Part shown: positions 11,025-22,200 of the stretch, piece by piece | Position numbering within the stretch: the first letter of the stretch is position 1 | Layout of the letters: every line of letters starts with the position of its first letter | Source of the DNA: Trametopsis cervina | Taxonomy: Eukaryota > Basidiomycota > Agaricomycetes > Polyporales > Irpicaceae | Assembly (NCBI GenBank): GCA_022385755.1 | Contig: MU278353.1 | Span: forward strand, 62,001-126,000 | Direction of reading: 5' to 3' | DNA length: 64,000 nt | Position numbers and translations under genes: made by a program | Notes under the pieces: generated by a model | Databases searched by the model: none | Told to the model about the DNA's origin: nothing | What the model saw: the letters and a program-made list of their open reading frames with translations, nothing else

Positions 11025-14000
11025 GGCGACTGGCGCGCACATACGCAGCATGGTGACGAAGCGGGGCAGGACGCGGGCGATGCGTGGGCAGAGGTGCGAG
11101 CAGGGATATTTATGGGAGTGGTGAGGATCTGGCTGGCTATCATTTGAGAGACCATGGTACTCACGTTGAAGGGAACGGGGCCGTGCCTTGTGCAGGATTA
11201 AATAGAGGCGACTTTTGCCGACTGACAGGGACGTGCCGCGTTTACGTGAGAGAAGCTTGAGGGTGGTGGACGGGGTGCAAGCTGGCAGCGCTGAAGAGCC
11301 AGCGGGTGTGGGTGTCGAAGCTGATGAGAGAAAAAGGCTGGGTGGCTAGGGGCAGAGAGACGGGCCCAGCAGAGGCGACCGGGGTTTCGCCGCGTCGAAG
11401 GGGCTGGTCAGAACGGTGTTGGTTGCGCACAGATGGACGTAAGGAGGACGCAGGATGCCGTGCGTTGAAGGTGAACGTGGGTTTTGACCAAGGTGATGAG
11501 GGCTTGATCCAAGCTTGAACGTGGTCGACAGTCGACTCCGGAGCGACAACAGAGCAGATATGCAATCTAGATGGTCGCCGACAGATGAGGTCCACCCCGG
11601 CTCACTCGCAGCGTACACCGCACGCACCTTCGTATCCCCAGCCTAGTCCAAATACTCTCGTTCCAAATAGTGTCGTTAGCGTCGCCGGGAAAGCAGCTGT
11701 TCCCCCACACCGTCACCGGCGCGTTTTGTACAAAACCTGGACGAAATTTTCGGGCAGAAAATGACGGACGCGGCAGGCAGAGCAGGCCTACAGCCGCCAG
11801 GGTTTCTCCGCACGGCTCCGGTCCGGAACAATCCCTGGCCTATTCAGGGACTTCCGCCTCAGCCACTGCAACTTGCCTCCGTTCTTGTCTCTCGCGCAGA
11901 ATGCAGCTGCGTTGCAACACGACGGCGAACGCTGGTGCAGTGTATTCCTAATTATCCGCAATAATGAGTGCATGTGCTGATTCTGCGCGCTTCTTCCCAG
12001 AATCAGATGCTGCTGGCGCATTTTAGTCTCGATTCTGATGTCTCTCGGGTCCTGCTACTGCACCCTCCACAGTGGCTTATCGCTCTGCACACTTGCATCC
12101 CGGAAATTAAGGTACTTCACCCCAGGCAATGCTTGGCCAGACCCGGCTCTATCCCAGGCAGGGGTCGTCTGGGCACCGTCTGCGCTGCATTATTGGGTGC
12201 AGTGGTTATTTCAACCATTCTCGCCATGCTGCTCGAAGGATTGTGCCTACATATCTCACCTGACTGCAAGCATTGGTATTCACGCCAGCGTGGCGACCAC
12301 CCGCGTTCTCATCAGATGACCATCCCCGGACTCAACTCATCAACATGAATGCGACACGTATCTGGAACTGCTTGGCTAAATGGCGCTCCCATGAATGGTG
12401 CGACGTGACTGGTGAAAATCAGGACTTATACCGGGCACAACGTGTGGACAAGGACAAGATAGCCGTCAACCCGCTAGAATGTATGTTCAGACGCGCCTCC
12501 TGTCTTAAGCGTACTCAATTCTGCACCAGTAAGTGTTGTTGCGACGAGACGGATGTATGCTATCCCCCACCAACAGCTTCCTTTTGAAAGTAGATCATGA
12601 GGTTGCCGTATTTCACACTCATGATCAGGCGACACGCATGTTCAATACCCCAACATCTGTTCGTGGGACCACACTTGCACAATCCACACACCGCCTTTCT
12701 TATGTTGTGCATCGTCAAAATCAAAATCGGGCCCGTGAATAAGGGAGATCTGCATCTTACGGAAGGGCCGGGACAGCTTTCGGTAAGACCCCGGCCTTTT
12801 CGCACCCATTGTCTAAAATGACCGTTAACTCCTGATTTTAGGTTCCCCTAGCGTTCCCGCCACGTCCCCGCATCTCCAGTCTGGGGAAGTGTCAGCGGCC
12901 GTGATCCAGCGCCGGATCACCCGCTACCACGCCCTCCGCCGAATGCTCCCCCAGTCCCCCGCCGCTCGTCGTCGAACGGTCCAGCCCTCGCGTAGTTTTG
13001 GACGCAACAGCCCACGCTCGCCTCAAGCGTACACGACGATCCCGCGCGCGTATGACGAACAGCGGTCTCGACCGCCCACCCGTTATCTAAGCGTTAGGCT
13101 GCGTGGGAGCCCAAACACCCTACGCTCGCCAGCATGCGTCATCCTCCCTCGAACTCTGCGCGCGCGGGTTCTCAGCTGACACCCAGATAGATTTTTCTAC
13201 ACGATGGCCTGCAGCCAAAGTCTCCTCACCGCCGGGTTACGAGTGGCACAAACCGCTGCGTGTTCGTTCAGAGCTGATAAAGCGCACGGCGTTGCGGGTC
13301 GGTGCGGTACTTCCCACCCGTTTCCCCAGGATTACTCCACACAGTGCGGGGGCTGCCATGGACGCGTTCCTAGGCGCAAGTCTATCCCGGCTCGCCAATC
13401 CTTGTATATCAGACGCCCACCGCGAATGCCCATGCAAAGCACATGATTTTCGATTTTCGCGGCTTCTGATCAGCACGTTGTCGCGAACGCGCGCTGAGCT
13501 GACCCTCTTCCTTTCGTGCAGATATCGCGAACATCAGGGTCATCAAGCAGCGCGCACCATCCTGTACGTACACCATCTGGGGTCTGTTCTGTTCCTCCGC
13601 CGCAGACGAGCCAGCACCTTCGATCTCAGCGACTTTGCACCGCCAAAAAGGGTTTTTCTCCGTGCAGAAATCCTGGCTCAGCAAGACAAACATAGAACGC
13701 AGGACTCGCACTCGTACTCGATGACGTTGCATGGCTGCGAGGCAGAAAAGGCGGACGGCCTGGACACGACTCGCTTCGCGGGGATGCAGCGGCCGCGTTC
13801 TATTCGCCCGCTCGAGCCAAAACGACGAGGTGCCGTCTGGGGCGATCGGGGCCGCTTCGCATTTCTCCTCGCCGCTTCGACTTCGTGCAACCGCGCTGCT
13901 TCGTGCGACGACCGGCGTCCTAATAACTGCTTGTACAGTACTCGCGTCGACGATACCAATACAGTACCAATACCAATCGGGCGGCACCGCGTCTCGGTAG

Positions 14001-15095
14001 GCATCTGCGGCGACGTCGTCATGCACGGCCGTATGACGCGTTCGGTTGTTTGTTCGTACTGTGCTACTGACTCGCGCACCGCAGGATCTCAGCTCCGTTT
14101 ACCCGACGCCCTCCTACCCTCCTCCCCATCTATCCATCTATCCATCCTTCCCTGGATATAACCTTCGCCAACAGATCTTCCACCGAAGACGACGATTGAC
14201 GTTCCCGGTTATACGTCGGGCGGAGTATACTCGCTAGCCAAACGCTGGACCCCCAACCCGTACTGACTGTATAGATATGCAGCAGCCCCTCCTTGACAGC
14301 GCACCTCATGTCCGCCCCTTCCACACCCATTCTGTTGTGCGACGGAGACACCCACCCTGTTTGTTCATCCACCATCAGCCACCCTCCGTCTCCCGAAATG
14401 AACGGCCCCGTCCAGACGCACGATTAAGTGTGCTTACCCTGGGTACGCATAAGCGCATTCAGACGTGCGTCTTGCACCATCGACGCTCTGACTGTACTTT
14501 CAAGCCGATGGCTGCAGTGCTCTGAACAGGCGAGGGAGGATCAAGCAGCGGTGCGTGTCATTATTCGTATCTCATCGGCCGAAGTGCAATGGTATAGAAC
14601 ATATGCCTGCATATATCATCGTCCGCGCATATGATGGGGTTGCTTTGCGTCTGCTTCGTGGCATCATCCATCAGGTTCCTGCAAACTTCAGACTTCGCAT
14701 TTCCGACTCATCAGCCCAACTAATGACTGTAGTATGACTGTCCGTTTCGGCGTCAGGTCTACGATACTACGCCTTGGTCATGCCATGCTCAAGCCGGGTC
14801 CAGCACGCCGCAAAGATATGTGCAATGTAGTGTAAGCCCAATCGTCTATAATCCCAATCCCGTAGTCCAGCTAAGTGTATGATACAAATCACTATTTTGA
14901 ATCACAATAAAATGATTTTGTCTCGGATAGACCATGATGTGTGTATGTGTAAGCCCAGAGCCGAACGACCCATCCTCGACTTCCCGTCTCCGGCAAGCCG
15001 CATGCAATATCAATCGTAGAGTGTGCTACATAATTTCCGTGAATATCGACGTCTACGCGTGAAGGATTATGCTGCAGTACTCACCACCGTCACGC
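11025..15095. other. Long gene-poor region (Cre1 5' region and beyond)
   Basis: The first about 600 bp hold the Cre1 leader and promoter: a donor GTGAGT follows CTTCAAC near 11162, and a CTATTTAAT element lies near 11200 on the minus strand. The remaining 3.4 kb shows no recognisable protein. The longest frame, 13103-14161 (+), encodes 352 residues rich in Arg/Ser/His with no domain and sits in locally GC-rich DNA where stops are rare, so it is not called. A near-palindrome GTGATCC-AGCGCC-GGATCAC is at 12901-12920, and CT-rich and CATC-repeat tracts are near 14110-14150. A non-coding transcript or a distal regulatory region is possible. Confidence 0.4.
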
Positions 15096-15289
15096 TCACC
15101 ACGCAGCGCCGACCTTGTCCGCGCGCAGCTCTACTTCAGGCTCTGCATTCTACATCGCCAACGTGTGTATGTCAGCCTAAGCATATACAGAACAAGGGAA
15201 ACGGAACGGGCACTTACGGGAACGGGCGCCGCGGTGACAGCGACAACGAGCAGCATAACAGCGGCGACGAGTTTCGTGGAGAAGAACAT
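15096..15289 (-). CDS. Candidate small secreted peptide
   Basis: Exon 1 (15218-15289) encodes MFFSTKLVAAVMLLVVAV then TAAPVP, a classic cleaved signal peptide with an AxA-type site. A 68-nt GT..AG intron (15150-15217) keeps frame into exon 2 (15096-15149), which encodes NAEPEVELRADKVGAAW and a stop, 41 residues in all. The mature part would be about 20 residues, acidic, ending in GAAW. Basidiomycetes make many such short secreted peptides with Pro/Glu-rich cores; no pheromone CaaX box is present. A TATA-like TTTAAA lies about 110 bp upstream (15396-15403). A second donor overlaps the stop (TGG|TGAG), so a third exon is possible. Function unknown. Confidence 0.45.
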
Positions 15290-16098
15290 TGTTTATAGTC
15301 GGATGTTACGAAAACGAAGTGTTCTAATGTGTATGTGGTGGCTCGAGTCGAGGGCGAGAGAGTATGTAGCTATGTCCCTGCACATCCAACCACTTTAAAT
15401 ACAGCAGCAACATCCAGGGCAGGCAGCGCCGTATGATCTGGTGGCACCGCAGCATGATCGGACCGCACACAAACGTGCAAATTCGCCCAGGCACAATGCC
15501 GGCATGGGGAGAAGACGCTTTGTAGGCGAGCGCATTTGGGGCCTGGCATGCCAGGCACCGAGGTTTCGTTCGCCCACGGAACTTCAGTGGAACTTCCAGA
15601 GCGGTTGGATGCCGCGGCTAGGCGGTTAGGACGACTCACGTTGGCTCTTGTTTACCCGCCACAGGCGACTGCAGGACGTGTTATGACACTAGTGGCGCGG
15701 ACTAAGACAGGCTGGTGGGTGCGGTCTGGCGGCGAACGGACGCAGTAAGGAAGGGATGACAAGACAGCGGAACTTTTATTGTTAAACACGTATTGGTTCA
15801 TATCCGCACAGCGGCAGTCGTTGTTTTGAGCTAGGAACGCCGCGCTCTAGACGTGTTCGAAAATCGTTCATTGCTGCGTTTAATTTACCGCGGTTGCCGT
15901 GTAATTTCGACGGTGGCAGGGTCTGCTTTGTACTGGACACAGTGTGCTGACTGCACAGACAGGAACACAAATGTCGTCAGTCGCCGAGTCGATACAAGCC
16001 GTAACAGCGGCGGACGTACCGTGTGCATTTGCGTTGGACGTCGCTTATAACCAGTAATTCAACAGACTTCCGGAAAACCGCGTCGTTGGACACCCCCA
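15290..16098. other. Intergenic with a perfect 16-bp palindrome
   Basis: No gene is supported. GCCTGGCATGCCAGGC at 15541-15556 is a perfect palindrome. The left part carries the promoter of the small secreted peptide. Confidence 0.5.
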
Positions 16099-17165
16099 CC
16101 GCGCTCGAAACCCTCAGGCCCGCAGATGCAAGGCACCCGAGTACGTATGTCGCTCACGCCACCCAAGAAAAACGCGGTGGGTGAGGCGTCTTGCGTGTGG
16201 AATGATGCCCACGTCCACCCCCCCAGCCCGACCCGTCAGGAATGGCGTGAGGGAGTGTTGTTGTTGGAGAAGACGTACAGCCGAGGTCGCAGCGTCGTCG
16301 CACAATCGCCCTTAGAAGTACCGGCTCGTGCGTCGAGAGCCCGAGCACGACGTCCCATTCGACGTCGCGCGACTTGTCGTGTCTGTATGATCGCCGCCAA
16401 GATGTTCATGCTCTTGAAAGGTAGATGTCACGCCAATTCCGCCGGTGAGCTTCAGCACTGCATTTCGCATTCACGTTCGGGTTTGATTCCCGGGGTTGTA
16501 CGTCGAGCGTAAACGTGAAACTGCTCGCTATCGCCACCAACTTCGCCGACTGCTGCAGATCCTTGAGCAGCCCTGGACGCCTGTCCGCGATCTTGCGGAC
16601 AGCGAGCCGGTCCCCGTCTTGCCAGGATTTTGCGCGCACCGTCAGGTCAAACGTCTTCGTCCTGTCCGGCAAGACGCGCAGACGTGGTCGTATTTCAGAA
16701 ATATCAGTCCGGGGAGCCCATGTACGCGTACCGCGCTGCGACCGCCAGCTCGTGAATGTCTCCAAGGTCATAGCTGTGCAGCTGCACACAAACAAAGGTG
16801 ACGGCGGAGTTCTCGTCAAAGAGCCTTAGCTTGGCCTCGGGTGTCTCCTCTGCGAGAAGACGGATAGGGGCTGTATAGGCTCCGCTCAGGCTCCGTTCAT
16901 GGCTTCTACAGGAAAGAGAGGATGAGCACGAAAGTGGTCGATGAAAGGCGTGTTTTTACGGGGCATGACAGCTTGAGCCGCCGGCATTCAGGTACAGGAT
17001 GCCCCGTTGGCAAATTCCACGCGAGTGTACTCGGTGAATGGTTTGCTCTCGATGCTGCCCAATGGAGTCATCCAGCCACTGCTTGCGCGTTATCAAAATT
17101 TTACTTGTGCTCAGAAAGTGTTCAAAACAAGGCAGCGCACCTGAGTAATCCGGCTGTAAGGCCAG
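16099..17165 (-). pseudogene. Decayed copy of the PNPOx-FNR oxidoreductase
   Basis: On the minus strand this stretch aligns at the nucleotide level with 6780-7980 of the intact oxidoreductase, in order. GGATTACTCAGG matches the exon 2 end, followed by an intron-like segment ending in ACGCGCAAG. TTGGGCAGCATCGAGAGC matches the start of exon 3, GCCGTCACCTTTGTTTGT follows, ACGAAGACGTTTGACCTGAC matches the barrel strand, GGCGGAATTGGCGTGAC the NAD(P) loop, GAATGGGACGTCGTGCTCGG the next helix, and CGTACTCGGGTGCCTTGCAT with TGCGGGCCTGAGG the CGPEE region. Frameshifts, stops and a deletion in the barrel break the frame throughout. The retained intron position shows duplication at DNA level, not a retrocopy. 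It lies inverted about 8 kb from the intact gene. Confidence 0.85.
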
Positions 17166-17710
17166 GTACGACCAGATTGATCTCAGGTAGTTGTTGTAAC
17201 GAAGGGCAGGTATATGATGTGGAAAGCACAATACGCTCCTGGGCTATTTTGTCTTCGTATACGCGTGTAGGCCGTTCGCACTGCGCCGTCGAAGCCTAGA
17301 TTGTGCTGAATAAACGCTCACTATGATATCAACCCTGCAGATCACTCATGCCAAAGAATGCATGTTGCGGGATAAGGCTCTTGTATTCTTCTCGATATGC
17401 CAGAACACATTGGGATCAGTTCTGTTGTAACTTGTTAGAGATACTGAGCATGTCCTGCCAAAGTAAGTCATCGTTTCTTTAACAGAAACCCTACATTCTG
17501 CTAGATAGACATCACCATGGACATGATAGAGAGAGCAGAGGTCCCTAAGTGTTACCGCATATCATATACTCGCGTCTTACGAGCGCTTATGTCACCGGAA
17601 GCCGTGACACCACGTGATCAACGCGTCGTTCGTGACAATTTCGCGTACGCCTTCACTTTGCAGCTTCTACCTGGACAATATCGAAAACTCCCCGCTTAGA
17701 CTACTCACAA
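17166..17710. other. Intergenic, promoter of the SFH1-like gene
   Basis: No supportable gene. Short frames here (for example 17517-17699, +) have no recognisable content. Confidence 0.4.
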
Positions 17711-19578
17711 TTGACCACTATGTCTGGTGCAGCGGCTGGCAGTTCCTTCCAAAATGTCACTGACGCTCAGCTTCGATCTCAAATATCCGCCACCATTGCT
17801 GGCTCTCAAACACAGCGCCCAACGCCAACGCCAGGTGAGTACGAAGAAGCGATGCGAGTGTTTTGTGCTCATAGGCTGACTCCGAAAAAATACGACAGTA
17901 TACTTGAACAACATCAGGCAATGGTCTCACTCTGTTACGCCACCTCCAACGAACGGCAGGTCAAATCCTAGCCGAAAAGCTAGGGCGACGAAGGGGAGCT
18001 CTTTGGCACCAACTCCTACCACGCAGAATGCTGCATTACCTCGTGTCTCTGTTCCGCCTGTGGCATCGACCTCGCAGGCTCAAGGCTTACCTCGTACTCA
18101 CCCACAGAACTCTGCGCCGTATCCTCCGCGGACCTCACTACCCACTGCCACACAAGCTCTCCATACGACCTACCCCTCCCGACTCAGGACGGGCGTGACC
18201 CTACTCATGCAGCCCATATTCGCGAGCGCTTCAAGCACGGCAGCAGCCACACGTACAACGCGAAGAGGGGGTATTGTCAACTATGCAGACCCAGGCTCTG
18301 GAGACGAGTTCCCCGACGCGGGAGCCATCGATTCTGAGGATTCGGACTTCATGGCCAGTGGGGGCACCAGAGCTGCGACGCGTAGTGCGCGACTGTCGAG
18401 CAGGGCTCCAGTAGGTGCTGGGGTATTCAGTGCGGGAGGGGCGACTATGATCATGCAGGCACCACAACCTAGTTCGCAGCCGCAGAGAAACGAGATTGAC
18501 CAGAGCTATCTGGGGATGGTCCCGCCGTCTAGGTTCATTACACCGAAAGCAGCACCACTCACGAAGCTTCAGTATTAGTGAGTCCAATCTCGCCTCTTTA
18601 GCATCAGTGCTATAACATACTCGTTCCAGTCCCCCTGATGCCCTTGAAATGCAAGCACGTAGAACAACTGCGTTAATTCCCATCCGTGTCGAGTTTGAAA
18701 CTGAGACGCACCGAATACGTGACTGCTTCGTTTGGAACCTTACTGAAAACCTCATCACACCCGAGATGTTCGCGCAGACGTTTTGTATGGACCTAGACCT
18801 CCCTCCGAACCCTTGGGTCGAGACCATCGCGAACCAGATACGGGCGCAAATAGAAGATCACGAAAGTGTCGCTGCTGTGGACTTTGACCTGGACGCGCTT
18901 AACATATACGGTCCAGGCGAGGACGAAGTCCCGGAGTGCCGCGTGATCTTGAGCGTAAGCTGCTTTCATTCCCTGCCATTCACACAGTCGTTGAAAAGCT
19001 TTTTTCTTTGTCGTAGATTGACGTGCAAATAGCGACATATCATTTGACGGACCACATTGAATGGGACCTGCTTTCCCCGCTGACTCCAGAGACCTTCGCT
19101 ATGACGCTATGTGCGGACCTCGGTCTATCCGGCGAAGCTGTGCCGCTCGTCGCTCACGCCATCCACGAAGAGCTGATCAAGCACAAACGGGACGCTATAG
19201 AATGGGGAGTAATAGGAGGAGAGACGCAGCCCGTCAGTACAGAGGACCATCCACGAGACAGAAGCGGGTTCAGCTTGCTCAAAGACAAGACTGGGCTGGG
19301 ATTGAGCTGGGGGCGTGCGCCTAGGGATGGACGGGGGCCGAAGCCACTACGGAGTGTGTGGCGCGATTGGGCAGAGGCTGAGGAGTTCCGGACGCGATTC
19401 GAGGTTCTTAGTGCTGAGGAGGTGGAACGCAGAGAGATTGAGCGGGAACGATCGACTCGGTGCGTCTTGTGTAGTTTGCTACGGTATACAGCGACCAAAC
19501 TCACGTACTGCTCGAAGCCGTCTACGCCGAGAAACATCGAAGTTCCAAAGCCAAGCTGCGTCAAGGAGGCGGAGATAG
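17711..19578 (+). CDS. SFH1: SNF5/SFH1 (INI1) chromatin remodelling subunit, with an apparent frame break
   Basis: SNF5-family proteins are core subunits of SWI/SNF and RSC nucleosome remodellers. The two SNF5 repeats are clear: LIPIRVEFETETHRIRDCF with ITPEMFAQTFCMDLDLP, and IDVQIATYHLTDHIEWDLLS with LTPETFAMTLCADLGLSGEA and EELIKHKRDAIEWGV. PPSRFITPKAAPLTK precedes them and WRDWAEAEEFRTRFEVLS follows; the spliced end reads STRRLRRETSKFQSQAASRR, as in Sfh1. Introns lie at about 18577-18630, 18955-19018 and 19460-19518. The N-terminus (SQISATIAGSQTQ, GEYEEAMRVFCAHRLTPKKY) runs in one frame to about 17935, whereas TPPPTNGRSNPSRKARATKG continues in another. No convincing intron joins them, so a 1-2 nt indel or an unusual splice is needed. 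The rest is intact. Confidence 0.85.
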
Positions 19579-19865
19579 CATTAGATATGCAGATGCCAAT
19601 TCAACTGTTGTATGCTCTCTCCTTGTTCATTGTGCTACTTTACGATGCCGGTAATTTGTACGTGCAGATTCTGTTTGACATGCTCTCTTGTGAGAGCCAT
19701 CACGCGGAAAACCCAATTAGGCAACTGAAATAGTTGGAGCAAAGTGTATAATTATAAAGCTACTAAGTTTTACGCAGATTATAGATGTATTCCGCCATTG
19801 TCAACCCCTTCAGCAACACTAGCATCATGTCTAGCGACCGATTCACCCTGTGCATGCACTCTCGC

Positions 19866-20630
19866 TCAGAACGAGCAGTGGACGTAGCGGTCGTGGTGGT
19901 GTTCGCGGTGGTGCTCGTGGTGGACATGAAAGTAGTCATCTGCGTCCAGTATTCAATCAGACAGCACGTTGCAAGACAACGCAGGTTTCGTACCAATCAT
20001 CAAGCGAAGAGTCTTATCCTCGGCAACCCCCTCACCAACAGCCAGGAGCTCTAGAAGATCGCCGTGCTCCTCAATCCTCTTGCCGCCAATGGTCTCCCAG
20101 TGTACTCTGCTACGAAGGTGTTTCGCCAAATAGCCTTGTTGGAAGATGTGGTTGGTAAGGTGAGCAACCTTGGGATGTACGGTGCAAGCGGCAGTATGCA
20201 AAGCTTCCACCTTGACACGCTGCTTCACTAGAGCTGTCCCAGCTGCAGAGCTGGTGTAGTGGTAGCTGAACCATACAGCAGGGGGAATATCCGCTATGAT
20301 GACCAGTACTTCAGTCGCGCACTAGAGTGATATACGTGAAACCTTACCGATGATGAGACGGAGGGCAGTCTCCTCGCACTTTCCGACCCCTTGCAGAACA
20401 AGTTCCTCTACTGCCAAGCTTCCCTTCACCTTCTCACCGTTGCTCTTCTCCCAGTATGTCACAGGACGGTACTTCGACTCGACAAATCCCTCCGCGAAAA
20501 TGTAATCAAGCACATCCTCGAGGTCGGTGAGCTTGCCACCGTGGGCTCCGAGGTCAATGAGCTGGGCTGTACTGGGACGGCTGACACGGGAGGTCTGGTG
20601 GTATGTGAGCCAAATTTCTGTGCAGGTCAT
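19866..20630 (-). CDS. Two-repeat protein with histidine-rich tail, unknown family
   Basis: Three exons (20348-20630, 19994-20293, 19866-19939) join in frame to 218 residues. The protein is an internal duplication. Unit 1 contains IWLTYHQTSRVS, KLTDLEDVLDYIFAEGF, RPVTYWEKSNGEKV and CEETALRLII; unit 2 contains VWFSYHYTSSAA, KVAHLTNHIFQQGYL, SRVHWETIGGKRI and AEDKTLRLMI. Each unit is about 95 residues, and exons 1 and 2 correspond to the two units, with introns in equivalent positions after LRLxI. The last exon adds DDYFHVHHEHHREHHHDRYV then HCSF, a tail with many histidines that could bind metal. There is no signal peptide or TM segment. I do not recognise the fold. Both units keep the same spacing, which argues for a real, constrained protein. 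Confidence 0.75.
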
Positions 20631-22200
20631 GGTGATAAAGGACGTGAACACTGAAGATATCCTGGGCGAGAGTAGGAGAGCTGGCCTCAGTCAGTGAAGA
20701 AGCTAAGACACCAATACCGCCACATATTTATACCCGTCTTCCGTACGCAGGAGCGTTTGACGTGGCACGATGCTCGTAAATTGCGCCCAGCAAACACTAG
20801 CGTGATTGCCGTGGTCGTCCGCTCCGAGAGGCAATTAGCAAGAGAGGCGGGAGCGGCGCCGAAATGATGATTACCGACGATCACATCTTCCTAGCCGCAT
20901 TTCCACACTTCCGCAGAACACATAGGCCCGACTCTACTTCAGTGCTCTTGGGTATTGAAGCTCCCCAAATGAGTTTCCCGAAATTGAGCGGTACTCCAGT
21001 CGCCACCAAAGCACTCCTACCTAGGCAAGGTTTTGTCTTCCTCCACAAGCGCATACGGCACGAAACGACCATTACCGCAGAACTTCTATTGCCTATTTTA
21101 GCGGATTAAGAAGTGGTAAGACACGGACGTGTTACTGAGTACTGACAGATGGAAATTGAAGAGACAGGCATCTAAAGTCACGGCCTTCGATGCGCGTGTG
21201 AGAGCGGTCGTCACAACAACACCGTCAGTACTTCAGACATGCTGTGTCGGCGCAGATGGCAGTGAAATAGAATGCAGAACTGCCGGAATGCAAGAGAGCG
21301 GGTGGTCGAAAGGCCCGACTGAGGATAACTTTGGCATAGACATCTGTTTTTTCAAAACATTCCAGCTGTCTACCATTTTGAAAGGCACAAACATCGTGTA
21401 GTTTTCTAGTTAAAGACTGGACTGGGATCGTGGCATGTCGCGACAGTACAGTGCCCTGCGCCAAAAACCGACGCCTCTCGGGAGCGCCCACCGAGCAACT
21501 ACAGGCTGCCCCCTTCGAAATTTGGGAAGAAAGTGACCTCGGAGAGCGTAAAAATGCATTGTTATTTCTTTGATGTCACGTGACCCACTCTCAATTTCGG
21601 ATTGCAAAAAAATTTAAGCGCTTGATGTGAAAGCTGGGCTATAAGTGCATATTTAGGTCTTGTAATAAAGCTTTCAGTTTTTATTATTTCATTTCCAAGT
21701 GGGTATTGCTGAGATAACAGGCTGTGTGAAACAATTTGCGCTGTGGAAGAATGGGTCCGGAGTTTGCCAGGAAAGTATTACATAACTGGGCGCCCATGAT
21801 TACATAACAGAATAGCCTTATTTGGCTATTAAGCGCTGTCCAAATAAGGAAACTCTCAATTTCCGTTGCTCCAAAATTTAGATCTTCTCTAAGGACAAAA
21901 TGGATGAGATAAATCAACGCATAGACTATGTTCTTCATGTTCTAGCATGTTTCTAAGGTATTCGGAGGAGTGTGGTGTGAGCAGATACAGAACCCAGTTT
22001 GAGCGTGCCAAGAGGTCGGTTTTGAGCGCTGGGCACTGTATAACGCCTGCATAAAAGCACACGTGACCGCGTGCGCCGTGCCAGAAACGCGGATAGGTTT
22101 TGAAAGTGCGTCTTTGTCATTCTGTAGACATACCCGCTGCCGCCTCGCCGTGTGCCCACCTATACATCGTCTCATTACTTCACGCGATTCTCGACAAGGA
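20631..22200. other. AT-rich intergenic region, no gene seen
   Basis: This 1.6 kb has several T-rich runs and low-quality short frames on both strands. It should contain the promoters of the divergent His-tailed protein (-) and dynactin p62 (+) genes. No tRNA or repeat family was recognised. Confidence 0.45.

Noticed and set aside
12343..12587. Cysteine-rich plus-strand frame as a possible effector
   Set aside because: No signal peptide, no spaced cysteine pattern and no splice or promoter support.
15541..15556. 16-bp palindrome as an origin or recombination site
   Set aside because: A single isolated palindrome of this length is common by chance at this scale, and nothing around it supports a role.
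16468..16496. tRNA B-box-like sequence (GGGTTTGATTCCCGGG)
   Set aside because: It falls inside the oxidoreductase relic, matching parent coding sequence, with no acceptor stem.
17517..17699. Short plus-strand frame (60 codons) as an upstream exon of SFH1
   Set aside because: It ends with a stop just before the SFH1 start and no splice pair links it in frame.
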